The notes under the pieces: model-generated | Database searches by the model: none | The model's input: only the letters and a program-made list of their open reading frames with translations | Told to the model about the DNA's origin: nothing | Made by a program: the position numbers and the translations under genes | Part shown: positions 1-9,667 of the stretch, piece by piece | Layout: each line of letters opens with the position of its first letter | Position numbering within the stretch: position 1 is the stretch's first letter | Source: Closterium sp. NIES-65 | Taxonomy: Eukaryota > Streptophyta > Zygnematophyceae > Desmidiales > Closteriaceae | Length of the DNA stretch: 64,000 nt | Direction of reading: 5' to 3' | Assembly (NCBI GenBank): GCA_948144175.1 | Contig: CANXME010002497.1 | Coordinates: 2,230,501-2,294,500 of the forward strand

Positions 1-1098
1 GCAGACAGAGCAGCACGTTTCGTGAGGGCAGCATCCTCGCTGCTGAATCCCAGCAGCACGTCGTCTGGAAGGGCACTCTCCGACCCAACGTGTGGCCACA
101 ACACCCGCTGCACCCTGCTCCTCGCTCCTCCCTGCTGCTGCTGCTGCCGAAGCCCCTCCTGCAGCAGAGCCTCCAAAAGGGCTTCGTCCGCTGCATGTGC
201 ACGGCTGCTCTCCCCCTGCTGCTGAAACTGCTCTGCCACTGACTGACGCCGGCTCTGCGTGCTACACACCACCCCCCTGCATGCCATCCCGCCTCGCTCC
301 ATCCCGCCTCTCATCACCCCGCCTCGCATCAACGGGCTCTCACGTCCACCCAGCAGCGGCTGGTCTCCCCCCAGCCCGGCGCAGTCGTCCCGTGGTCTCT
401 TCATCGGGCGGCGCAGAGAAGTGGCGTTGGAGGCAGCAGCAACAACGAGGTAAGCATCACGGGCGAATGGAAGTTGTGAGGTGGAAGCAGCAGTGGCAGC
501 AGCAGAAAAGGTGGCGGCTTGAGAAGCAAAATGAGGAGCTTGGGAAGCCGGAGGTGGGCTGGCGAACGGTGAGAGGTTGGGTGGGACAGCTGGGCCAGCT
601 GGAAAAGCCGGGTAGTGGCAGCGCGCATTGGGGGCGAAAAAGACAGCCGTGCACCTTCAAACGACAACCCTCCAAACGCGAGGCCAGGTGAACCCACACC
701 ATCCGCACGCTGCCACTGCTGCTGTTGCTGCTTGAAACCCCGAGAAAGAATCGGCTGACTGTATCCATCTGAAGCGTGGTGGAGGATCACAGCATCTTCC
801 AGATGCTTTCTCAGAAAGTTGTTGCGAAAGCGGTTAGTGAACTTCCTGCCATCAACGCACGGCCACAGGAGAGCAGAGCAGAGGTGTTAAGAAGCTGAGG
901 TGTGCAAGAAATGTCTGGCGTTTCAAGACAACGCCGGAGTTGAAGAAATCGTGAATGTGGCATGCGGCGTTACCTTCGGAGGAAGATGTAACGGTTACAG
1001 CACGACTTGTTGCTCCTCTTGAGCTGACCACTCCTTCCCAAATTCCCCCACTGCTTCGTGCCGCACTGCAGTGCGTGGCGCAGCAGCACCGCGTCCTC
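1..1098 (-). CDS. MYB/SANT-repeat Gln-rich protein, paralog 1 (partial, C-terminus off the left edge)
   Basis: Likely nuclear DNA-binding protein; function inferred from one repeat only. The exon at 1098-974 (125 nt) follows a pyrimidine-rich acceptor and encodes EDAVLLRHALQCGTKQW, then RSGQLKRSNKSCCNRYIFLR, which has the acidic start, Trp spacing and RS..KSC..RY end of a MYB repeat. A GTAACG donor at 973 and a GGCAG acceptor at 846 bound a 128-nt intron. The phase fits, so the next exon (from 845) continues R-KFTNRFRNNF and reaches a Gln run near 720. The distal part (about 130-10) encodes RSRV, then LWPHVGSESALPD, shared with both other copies. The middle does not stay in one frame, so it may be decayed or hold another intron. 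The exon upstream of 1098 was not found. Only one MYB repeat is visible; R2R3 proteins have two. Confidence 0.6.
974..1098 (-). CDS. MYB-repeat exon of paralog 1
   Basis: This 125-nt exon matches 6090-6214 in length and in both splice sites. The two differ at scattered bases that are mostly silent or conservative (for example HALQCG versus HVLQCG), while the flanking introns do not align. That pattern indicates selection on protein. The sense-strand GTAACGGTTAC near the exon end is simply the codons for CNRY. Confidence 0.65.
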
Positions 1099-2025
1099 CT
1101 GCCGTGAGAGTGCGGAAGGAATGGCAGTGTGAGTGCGGCGTTGTGAACGCTAGTAGAAGCATTTGAGTGTCAAGGGCGCGGCTCAGAAGGCATTGTTGAC
1201 CTGGCAAATGCTTCGAATGCCGCATCTCTCTCGAGCAAGACCTTCGAATGGAACCGATACTATCTTGAGAAGTATGGCGTGCGATAGCAGTTAGGGAGGG
1301 ACTGGTCAGAGCAATCGATCGGCGACTGTTGCTCTCTTAGGTCACGGTTCCAGACTTGTCCGCCCGCCATCCGGCCCTCTGTGACGTGTAAGCACACCCG
1401 TTTATTGGTCATCACAAAATTTTCCAGATATCTTGGAGCATGGTAGCCAATCAGACGTGTACTTTCGTCTACACTTGTCCAGACTTTTATGGCGGGCGAA
1501 CTTTAGAACCGTCATCTTATTTGACCGTGCGGCCCCAACCCAACCGTCCGTCAGCAGTGGCAGCCAAGTGGGGCGGTCTGCCTGTCCTTTCGAGAATTTG
1601 AATGCCCAAACGTGTGAGTGTACACGCGTGGATTGGTTACAGAATATTCTTTCTGTTCTATTTACACCTACAATGTCAAGTTGTGAAAAACCTGACAATG
1701 GTCCCCAATTCCATTGTAAACGTTTACTCCATACAAGCCCTTCTCCCCCAACAATTGCCCACACAAGCATATCAGTCAACACATTTCATAACGGTTTCAC
1801 TACAGAACACAACGCTGCGCAGGCCGCAAATATACTTCACACAAGCGTGCACGATACGGAACCTACATTTCATATGGTAAGTTGACTGCCCACTCACCTA
1901 ATCTATAATGGTCGAATGGACTGCTCTGCTCCTTTCCCTGCAACCCGATTCAGGGTAATGATTGAGAAACAAGGAGACTATACGCCCAATACCCCATAGA
2001 CCTGCCCTGGCCTTCCCATCCCAAC
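1099..2025. other. No gene recognised
   Basis: Moderate GC. It probably holds the missing first exon and promoter of paralog 1, but I could not identify either. An open stretch at 1433-1885 has no recognisable domain and no partner copy, so it is not called. Confidence 0.4.
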
Positions 2026-2705
2026 CAGGCCCTACGAAGTCAGACCTTTTTGTCTGATTTGCACAAAAAACTCTGATATTTCAGATTTTTTTCCAGTGTA
2101 CTCTGTTAAAATCAGACTTTTTTGGGCCCAAACTCTGTAATTTTCAGACTTTTTTTAAGGCTAACTCTGAGAGTTCAGAGTTTTCTGAGAGTGTACTCTG
2201 ATCATTCAGAGTACAAACGCGTCCTTGACTGGTGATTCGGACTTACGGGTCACAACAGATTCGCAATGTCAACGCAAAATCGCCTTGACACAGCAAATCC
2301 GAGCCTTACAACACAAGATTTTCGCCCAATCATAGCAAAATCGCCCTGACACAACAGATTTGCGCTGTCAGAGCACAACAATTTTCGACCAATCACAGAA
2401 AACTCGCCCTGACATCGCAGATTCGCTCTTTCGCACCACAAGATTCGCCCTGACACATATATTCGCCCTGTCAGAGAATGTTTTATCGGAAATCCCCTTA
2501 GTGTTGTGTGTTTCGGTAGCAGATGAATGAAACATTTATTACATTCCGATGAAACATTGAATACATTGTTTTTGAATGATCAGACTTTTTTTTTAGGACA
2601 CTCTGAAATTTCAGCTTTTTTTTTATACCAACTCTGAGATTTTCAGACTAAAATTGTGTACTAGTCTGACGAATCAGACAGGCCAAAAACGAATCTGAGG
2701 GCCTG
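2026..2705. mobile_element. hAT-like non-autonomous transposon (MITE), 680 bp
   Basis: The ends are an 8-bp inverted repeat, CAGGCCCT at 2026-2033 and AGGGCCTG at 2698-2705. They are flanked by a perfect 8-bp direct repeat, ATCCCAAC, at 2018-2025 and 2706-2713. An 8-bp target duplication with a CAGG-type end is typical of the hAT superfamily. Both subterminal zones (2030-2220 and 2575-2700) are crowded with TCAGACTTTTTT and ACTCTGA motifs, as expected for transposase-binding subterminal repeats. The core (2245-2475) holds degenerate repeats of a motif like GATTCGCCCTGACA. No coding capacity is visible, so it depends on a transposase elsewhere. The surrounding DNA is C-rich and differs sharply from the AT-rich element. 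Confidence 0.75.
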
Positions 2706-4020
2706 ATCCCAACCCAATCCCAGCCAACCCATTCCACTCAATCTTCCACCCTATCCTGCCCTACCACACTCCATTTTTACCCTAGCCCTTCCCACCCCAT
2801 GCCACCCACCCTCACCTTGTCAACTGCTTCTGGTTCCAACGTGTCTCCTTCCCGCTGCTCTCAGCTTGCCCACATGTCCCCGCTGAGCCCCCCGCCCCCC
2901 CTTTGTAACCGCTGCTCTCGCCTCTCTTCTCTATTCCCCGTTGCCCACCTCTCCCCTTTCAATCACACTGTGTTCCCAGCCCCTGCTGCTCTCAGCTTCC
3001 CTACTCGCCCCCGCAGCTCCCTCGCCTAACCCGCGCATCTCCCCCTTCTCTTTCCGCTTCTCCCGGGGCCTGCTCCCACTCACCCGCCCCAGCACCCGCA
3101 GCAGCTGCGCCGTGTGGCTCCCTCCGCTCCGCCATGCTGCCATGCTCCGGCCTGACAACATGGCGGAAGGACGACGGGACAAACGGAATGGGGAAACACA
3201 TGAAGGGGGATACAGCGGGGGGGAAAAGGAGGAGCGAGGGAAGGGAGGAAAGGAGGGATGAAGCTAGATGACAGAGCAAGGCAGGTGGGCGAGGGAAAGG
3301 GGACAATTGGCTGGGGTCGTGTAACTGGAAACTGATGCAAACAAAACGAGGTGGGCTTGAAAGTCCCACGACCCTAAGAAAAGAACAAAGAAGAATACAA
3401 AACTACTGGAGATCGTTCACTGACACAAACAAACAGGATCGGTCCGACACAGACCTGCGTTCGACGACAATAAGACCGGGTGACGGCGACGGCGACCGTG
3501 TTACTGCTGATAGTGGTAACCACACTGCTTTTCGTCGGCCCGTAATCCAGCAGACTCGACCGTGTGAGGCGAGGCTGCTGTTAGTGCCTGCACGGCATTG
3601 TGCGTGATTTGTCGCATATCGGCTTCAGCGAGGAGGCCGCAAGTGCTGTTGTTGCCGTGTCGCCACAGTACCGAGCTCCATCGCTGCAGATCCAGTGAGC
3701 TTCGATGCCGTGAATCGCGGTGAAGGGGAACAGCGGAAACTCAGCGAATTAGAAAACGGAAACATTATGCTAAGCCAGGTTGTAAGGTCCTCAAGGCCTC
3801 CGAAGCGCCTTGTTGCTCTATGGCTTCATAATTTTTTCGACACTCCAAACTTCAGATTTGAGATCCAGAAGTGCATCAAGCAGGTTGTAAGGTCCTAGAG
3901 TTGCACACGCAAGTGACACAAGCAGATACGATAATACATCAAATATGTACAGATATCGCATCATACACCTTTTTACCGCAATAAAAGTTTGGCACTCGCA
4001 AAATCAAGTGAAACATCCAG
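2706..4020. other. Intergenic, no gene recognised
   Basis: 2706-3130 is C-rich and pyrimidine-biased on the plus strand; 3130-3300 is purine-rich. Short open stretches on both strands are compositional. 3340-4020 has mixed composition with no domain or repeat I could recognise. Confidence 0.4.
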
Positions 4021-6214
4021 CAGTTGGCCAGACCTAAACATTGGGGGTATATGTGAGCGTGGGGAACTTCATGTATCACATTGCTGCCCTGCGCAATATT
4101 GCCCAAGTCGATTTCCCGCTCCAGACCATCTGCTGCTCTGAACCCAAGCAGAAATGTTTTTGGAATTTAAAAACGCGAATCCAAATTATCATCAGCTGAG
4201 GTGGCCAAAGCACCCACGTTTGCTCTGGAGAAATCAGTCAAGTCGCCGAGAGGAGCAATTGTGCGGTTCATGACACCTGCCGAGGCTCTGACATGTGCCT
4301 GCGGCACCGATGCACCGTAGAGTGCTGCAGTACGTTTGGTGGGGCAGGCGGCAAGGGAGAGTCCCGGGGGTTCGAATTTAGACACCACTCCAGCAGCGCT
4401 GGCTCGGACAGGGAGGCTGCCAGCCCTCGTCCCTGCAGCCCCCTCCCCACAGGCACGTGGGCGGCAGGAGCACATGGGGCCACGACACATGACAGGATGG
4501 CAGGTGCAGGCAGGCAGAGGGGAGACACGGGCGCGTGGGAAGCAAGAGGAAAGCAGACAGCCGTGTGGCATGAGGCTCTGGGCTGGAGCAGAGTCTTTCC
4601 ATCAGCGCACTTTGAGTCATGAACCTCGCTGCTCATCAACTCTGGAAATGAACCAGTCAGAACAGCGACTTGAGAGGTCAGAGGCACAGGGCATGTGGCA
4701 CACGGCGTGCTGTACCCAGCCTCCCCGGTGCTGACCCCCAGCAGCACGTCGTCTGGAAGGGCACTCTCCGACCCAACACGAGGCCACAGTGCTGGATGCA
4801 CGCGGCTCCTCTTCCCCTGCCGTGCACAGCCACTCTCCAGCGACTGTGGCCGCTGCATTGTGCTGCCTGGCACTGGTGCAGCTGCAACAGGGCCAGTGAA
4901 GCCGTCCCTTGGTCGCTTGTTTGGCAGGCTGGGTGCTGCAGGGTCGGAGCAGCACAACACTCCCCTCATCACATTGGCACGGCCACGGCAGCGTGCTCCC
5001 CTCACCACCTCAGCAGGGTTGGTGCAGAGCGTGCACAGCGTCTCTTCCCTCACCACCTCAGCAGGGTCGGTGCACAGCGGCTCTTCCCGCACCACCTCAG
5101 CAGGGTCGGTGCACAGCGGCTCTTCCCGCACCACCTCAGCAGGGTGGGTGCAGAGCGACGTTTCCCTCATGAGCTTGCAGAAAGCAGCCGTGGCATTGGA
5201 GACAGCAGCACTGGCCACGGCAGCAGTTGAGAGAGCAGCAAGATTACACGCAACATCCACGACAGCAAGAGCAGGTTCACATGCAACATCAGCAGTGGCA
5301 GTGGGCAGGGTGTTGGCATCTGACGTAGCAGCAACAGTGTTGAGAGTCGCAGCAATGGGGAGAGTAGCGGCATCGTACAGAGCAGCAACAAAGGGGATTG
5401 AAGCAACATCAAACCCAGAAGCAGCTCCGGGGAGAGTAGCATAATCATTCGCAGCAGCAGCAGCAGCAGAGGGCGGGGAAGCAGGAGGGCTAGCAGCAAC
5501 AGCACCAAGGGTCGTCACAGGCTCGGCAGGTGAGTGGCTGTCATTGGGTGAGAGGAACACGCGCTTGCACTCGTCAAGCGACAGCCCTCCAAAATTCAAA
5601 ACAGCTGTCCGCAATCGATGTGACCCCACACCACCCTGCTGCTGTTGCTGCTGTAGTGCCAGGCTCCGCACAGAAATGTGACTCGGGGGTGCGGCGCCAC
5701 GTGGGAAGAATTCACTCCAAAACTGGTGCTGAAAGCGGTGAAGGAACTTTCTGCGCGTGGGACAATGGGGCACAACAAACAAATGTAGAAAAACGGCAGA
5801 GCCTTGCCAAATGGCTAAGAATTGTCAAACGGCTTAGATTTGTCAAATGGCTAAGAACTGTGAAACGGCTAAGTATTGTCAAACGGCCTAGAATCGTCAA
5901 ACGGTTAAGAATTGTCAAACGGCTTAGAATCTTCAAACGGCTAAGAAATGTCAAATGGCTTAGAATTGTCAAACGGCCTAGAATCGTCAAACGGCTTAGA
6001 ATTGTCAAACGGCCTAGAATCGTCAAACGGCTTAGAATTGTCAAACGGCTGCAGCTCTTTCACCTGATGTACGTGTCATGCCGGGTTACCTTCGGAGGAA
6101 GATGTAACGGTTACAGCACGACTTGTTGCTCCTCTTGAGCTGACCGCTCCTCTCCAGCTCGCCCCACTGCTTCGTGCCGCACTGCAGCACGTGGCGCAGC
6201 AGCACCGCGTCCTC
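4021..6214 (-). CDS. MYB/SANT-repeat Gln-rich protein, paralog 2
   Basis: Best preserved of the three copies. The exon at 6214-6090 encodes EDAVLLRHVLQCGTKQWG, then ELERSGQLKRSNKSCCNRYI. A 339-nt intron (6089-5751) follows, and the next exon continues R-KFLHRFQHQFWSEFF, a six-Gln run, Ala/Pro/Ser-rich sequence, four degenerate repeats of CTDPAEVVREE (about 5160-5010), then GKRSRV and LWPRVGSESALPDD (about 4800). The main frame is open to 4268, but the stretch homologous to paralog 3 (HVRAS, then TDFSRANVGA) lies in another frame from about 4330 to 4170, so there is a frameshift or an unrecognised short intron. Homology resumes at about 4130-4040 (EIDLGNIAQ versus ESDLGNLDH). Low-complexity Q, A and P regions fit a transcription factor but do not prove it. 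The first exon is not visible. Confidence 0.6.
5806..6050. repeat. 18-bp tandem repeat inside the intron of paralog 2
   Basis: About 13 copies of an 18-bp unit close to AATTGTCAAACGGCTTAG. It lies wholly within the intron (5751-6089), and paralog 1 lacks it, so it expanded after duplication. Each unit contains AACGG, which is also the core of plant MYB-binding MSA elements. Confidence 0.85.
6090..6214 (-). CDS. MYB-repeat exon of paralog 2
   Basis: The exon starts after the acceptor TCACGGCAG and ends before donor GTAACC. Length (125 nt), phase and nearly all residues agree with the paralog-1 exon at 974-1098. Trp in KQWG and the KSCCNRY end match the second and third helices of a MYB repeat. 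A candidate retroelement LTR begins 113 bp further upstream and may separate this exon from its first exon. Confidence 0.65.
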
Positions 6215-6326
6215 CTGCCGTGAGAGTGGGGTAGGGAATGAGTGGATCGAGGGGCAACGAGAGTGCGCATGGAGGCAACAACACTGAGAAAATTCTCTTG
6301 ACTCAAGCTTGCTTCATCCCCGATAT

Positions 6327-7715
6327 TGTAAGGAATAGGGTCAAACTCACCCCGATGGAGGATACCTAGTAATATCCCACACCAAACCCACCAGGCATGT
6401 TCAGACTGCCTGGTGGGTCTCGATTTGAGAAACCGGGCCAGGGGCGTTGAGTCCCTTGTGCCGGCGAGAGCATGCTAGAAAGCTTGAAAGAATTGGCGAA
6501 CTCACTTTGATAAAAAACTGCGGAGCACACGAAATCTTTTCGCATCCCTGGATTCCCCTAAGGAAGCCTATGAAAATGTACCACTCACCTCTCGGGACCA
6601 CGCGTTAAGCGATGGGGACGCAGAACCGTCTATGGCTTCGGAGGAATGCAGCATCGTTTCCACCGCCTGTGGCTTCAGTGACATCCCTTCACCGCAAGGT
6701 AGTGATAGATTTGCAACACGAATACAGATGAATGGCTGAGAGTCGACGGATCTAATAGCAGCACTACTAGCAACACGGGAAGCGCCTCCCAAATATACAG
6801 AAGTTTACTCAGTAGTAAAAGATTCCAGGGGAACGTCTCAGAGCACGCCGTGAAAGACCGCAGCCATGCGCCGTACGTAGGGATGAACGCCGATAAAATA
6901 TCCGGTCAATAACGAAGTTCCGAAATGCTCTGGCTGACGTGATCAATGCGCGCAACACGCCATGTGGGACGCGGATCGGACCTTTGCTGCCGGCAATCAT
7001 CAGTCGAACTGACGGCGATGGAAGTGCGAATGTGCGACACTCTACCAAAAGTGCGATTGGCTCGGATCTAGTTCCCGTCCCGTAGCACGGGAGACGGCAC
7101 ATTTGGTAGAGTGTCACACAAGAAGGAAAACCTCTCATGATGTCGTAGCATCAGGCGAAAACTCATCCCTAATCCCGAACTCCTCGCAAGTGAGCTCCAA
7201 CGAAACGCCGCGGGCCCCGCAAGTTCCGAATTGAGCGTATCACGCATAAAGAACGGAGCGGAAGCGGACGCTGAGTGGTAGCACCTGTTGCCGCGTCGAG
7301 CGGCAATGGAGGGTCCGAATCGTGGAACAACCAGTCCGAATTTTGGAATTGCTGCCAACTTGCGCCAACGCCCGTGCGTAACTGACAGGCACGTGAGTGG
7401 CTCGCTTCTCTCAGCCCGGGAAGGCATGCGGGTTTGTTAATCATGACCACTTAATCAGCCGCTGGCAAAGACGGCAGTTATGAGCTGGACGGTGTCTGCG
7501 TTCTGGGCTGAAGGAGCGATACAACTGGACACCTATTCCTCGCTGTAGGAAACTGTGTAGGGTTGTCTCTTCAGTTTCTACTAGACGTCTTCCACAAATC
7601 GCCCTTCCTATAAGAGAACCCACTATGGTGAGAAACAAGGCGATACTGAATTGGGAGGTGATATTGAACTGGGTAATCATGCACCCAGTCCAATAAACAG
7701 TCAACTCTCCTTACA
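6327..7715 (+). repeat. Candidate solo LTR, 1.39 kb, family unassigned
   Basis: The segment begins TGTAAGGA and ends TCCTTACA, a perfect 8-bp terminal inverted repeat with the TG..CA ends of an LTR. It contains TATAAGAGAACCC near 7610 and CCAATAAACAG near 7690, placed like a promoter and a polyadenylation signal. Against it, the flanking 5-mers (GATAT and AAAAT) agree at only three of five positions, so a target duplication is not demonstrated. No coding domain was recognised inside. Confidence 0.45.
6386..6418. other. Perfect 12-bp stem, 9-nt loop hairpin
   Basis: ACCCACCAGGCA and TGCCTGGTGGGT are exact reverse complements separated by 9 nt. It lies 60 bp inside the candidate LTR. No T-run follows, so it does not look like a Pol III terminator. 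Confidence 0.8.
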
Positions 7716-7731
7716 AAAATTCACTGTTAGA

Positions 7732-9144
7732 TCACGGATAGTCAAATGTTCCGCAAAATCTATCACATATTGTCACAACTGTATCCCGAATCGTCACTCC
7801 GTCTTGTGAGGATGGCAAAATCCCTCTATGAAACAACATATCCGGGTTTATGTCAAGTTCATGCAATTTACTAATGTGGTCAAGATTGCCCAAGTCACTT
7901 TCCGGCTTCAAACTTGCTGTTTGTCTGAACCCAGGCAGACCAGTTGAAGATTGAGCATGTGAGTCCGAATGGACACCAACTCGGGCATCCAAACAAGCCG
8001 AGCTGGCTCCGGAAGAATCGGTAATGTCAATCACAGGAGCACTTGTCCGGCTCATGTCATCTGGCGAGGCTCTGACATGTGCATGCAGCACCGTAGTGCC
8101 TAGCAGTATGGGTGGTTGGGCAGGAGGCAAGCGGGGTTGCAAGCGCGAATCCCATGCGCTTGTATTCAGAAGAATCTGCCTTGCAGCAACTAGCGGGGCA
8201 GCGGCAGGGTGTAAAGGCAGCGGGAGATTCTCCAGCAGTTGCTGTGATGTGCGCTGGTGCGATGAGAGAGGGGGAGCCAGAGCAAGCTGCAGGCTGCGAC
8301 GAACATTCAGCTGCGCACAAAAACCTCTCTGCAGTTGATCGCCTCCCTCCCCGGTCCTGTCTTGCTCCCGACGCCACTCCTGCAGCGCTGGCTCGGACAG
8401 CGAGGCTGCCAGCTCTCGTCCCTGCAGCCCTCTCCCCACGGGCACATGGGGGGGAGGAGCACACGGGGCCACGGTGCATGACACGTGAGGCACTGGCAGG
8501 GGGACGGCAGGCCCAGGCAGACAGGGGGGAGACACTGGTGTGTGGGGAGCAAGGGAGCAGCATGCAGCCCTGTGACATGAGGCTGCGGGCAGAACCGGCG
8601 TCTGTATGTTGCGGTGCTTCTCGTCAGGGACCATCCCGCACATGCATCTGCTCACTGCCCCTGGGAGGGAACCTCCCAGTGCAGTGACTTGCGAGGGCAG
8701 AGGCGCTGGCAGTGCGTAGCGTTGCGATATTGGCTCTACAGTGGCATGCGGTGCGCTGTACCCTGGCTCTCCAGTGATGTACCCCGGCTCTCCGGTGCTG
8801 TACCCTGGCTCTCCGGTCCTGTACCCATCCTCCCCCTTGCTGAATCCCAGCAGCATGCCATCAGGAAGGGCACTCTCCGACCCGACCCGCGGCCACAGTG
8901 CTGATTGCACTCGGCTCCTCTTACCCTGTTGTGCACAGCCATTGTCCAGTGACTGTGGACGCAATGTGAAACCTGGCATTGGTAGACATCGGGAAAAGAG
9001 CGGGTGTGGTTTCCAAGTTGGAAACCAGTCATAAGCGATTGGTTTTCGGCTGCAGGCGTTTTCCCCGATGAAGCGTGTGGTTTGCGTGTATAGTAGCTTG
9101 TTGCTCGCGAGAAGGTTTCGAGTGGTCGAGGAGCTGGCGGCCAA
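7732..9144 (-). CDS. Gln/Pro-rich protein, paralog 3 (no MYB exon seen)
   Basis: Open for 470 codons. It shares with paralogs 1 and 2 the GKRSRV and LWPRVGSESALPDG block (about 8930-8850), the VGRGLQGRELAASLSEPALQ block (about 8430-8375), HVRAS near 8080 and a C-terminal region around ESDLGNLDHISKL (about 7900). Its first 60 residues (MAASSSTTRN...) are unrelated to the other copies and there is no Gln run or MYB exon upstream, so it is a 3' partial duplicate with a new 5' end or a diverged gene. A 24-bp repeat at about 8755-8830 encodes a GYSTGEP-like octapeptide about four times. The function of the shared C-terminal region is unknown. Confidence 0.5.
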   Translation of the reverse strand: MAASSSTTRNLLASNKLLYTQTTRFIGENACSRKPIAYDWFPTWKPHPLFSRCLPMPGFTLRPQSLDNGCAQQGKRSRVQSALWPRVGSESALPDGMLLGFSKGEDGYRTGEPGYSTGEPGYITGEPGYSAPHATVEPISQRYALPAPLPSQVTALGGSLPGAVSRCMCGMVPDEKHRNIQTPVLPAASCHRAACCSLAPHTPVSPPCLPGPAVPLPVPHVSCTVAPCAPPPHVPVGRGLQGRELAASLSEPALQEWRREQDRTGEGGDQLQRGFCAQLNVRRSLQLALAPPLSSHQRTSQQLLENLPLPLHPAAAPLVAARQILLNTSAWDSRLQPRLPPAQPPILLGTTVLHAHVRASPDDMSRTSAPVIDITDSSGASSACLDARVGVHSDSHAQSSTGLPGFRQTASLKPESDLGNLDHISKLHELDINPDMLFHRGILPSSQDGVTIRDTVVTICDRFCGTFDYP

Positions 9145-9667
9145 ACCTGAAGATTTGGCTTGGATAATTTCGACGAACTGAACACAGACAGCCGGCGCAT
9201 CGGCAGTGGGCGGAATTTTTTTCCGATTGGTTGTCGCGTCAGCAATATCGACACGATAAACACTGCTTCGGTTGTTGGAATCTGGATGTTGAACTAAGGT
9301 CGTTATTTTTTACACGTCTCGTTCAAAATTGATCTTCTAGCGAAAGTGATGCAAGTCAATTGAAACGATGACGCGGAAGTTAGCGTGTATTGGTTTCTCT
9401 GATAAAATTCAATCGTTAGCTTTGAGGCGGCATTTGTGCATGTAACGGTGGCACTTGTGCATGTAACGGTAGGGCCTAATCGAATGGTAAATATAATAAA
9501 TTTAATAGCCTCCACTGCACCGCACTAACAATACTCGAAACATAACAAACCTTGCTCAACATTACATATTTACTAACTTAACACTGTATACACAAAATAC
9601 GTAGCCACATAGTAACTACACTTACAACTATACCTAACAACAGTAACTACAACTACACTACCTAGAT
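9145..9667. other. Intergenic, with two 21-bp direct repeats
   Basis: 9429-9449 and 9450-9470 are adjacent 21-bp copies of GGCAYTTGTGCATGTAACGGT with one mismatch. 9540-9660 is AT-rich and follows the stop codon of gene H, so it is probably its 3' flank. Nothing else was recognised. Confidence 0.5.

Noticed and set aside
983-993. GTAACGGTTAC palindrome as a duplicated MYB promoter site (also near 6100)
   Set aside because: It falls inside the conserved MYB-repeat exon and encodes CNRY, so conservation is explained by protein.
1433-1885. 150-codon plus-strand open frame
   Set aside because: No domain, no splice or homology support, and an overlapping antisense frame of similar length.
2799-3369. 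Overlapping short frames on both strands
   Set aside because: Composition-driven (C-rich then G-rich) with no domain or conserved partner.
4362-4380. GGGGGTTCGAATTTA resembling a tRNA T-loop
   Set aside because: No matching A box, acceptor stem or CCA-end context. It lies inside the paralog-2 coding region and the homologous place in paralog 3 lacks it.
5806-6050. 18-bp repeat as a CRISPR-like array or promoter enhancer
   Set aside because: Units are contiguous without unique spacers, and splice sites place the array inside an intron rather than upstream of the gene.
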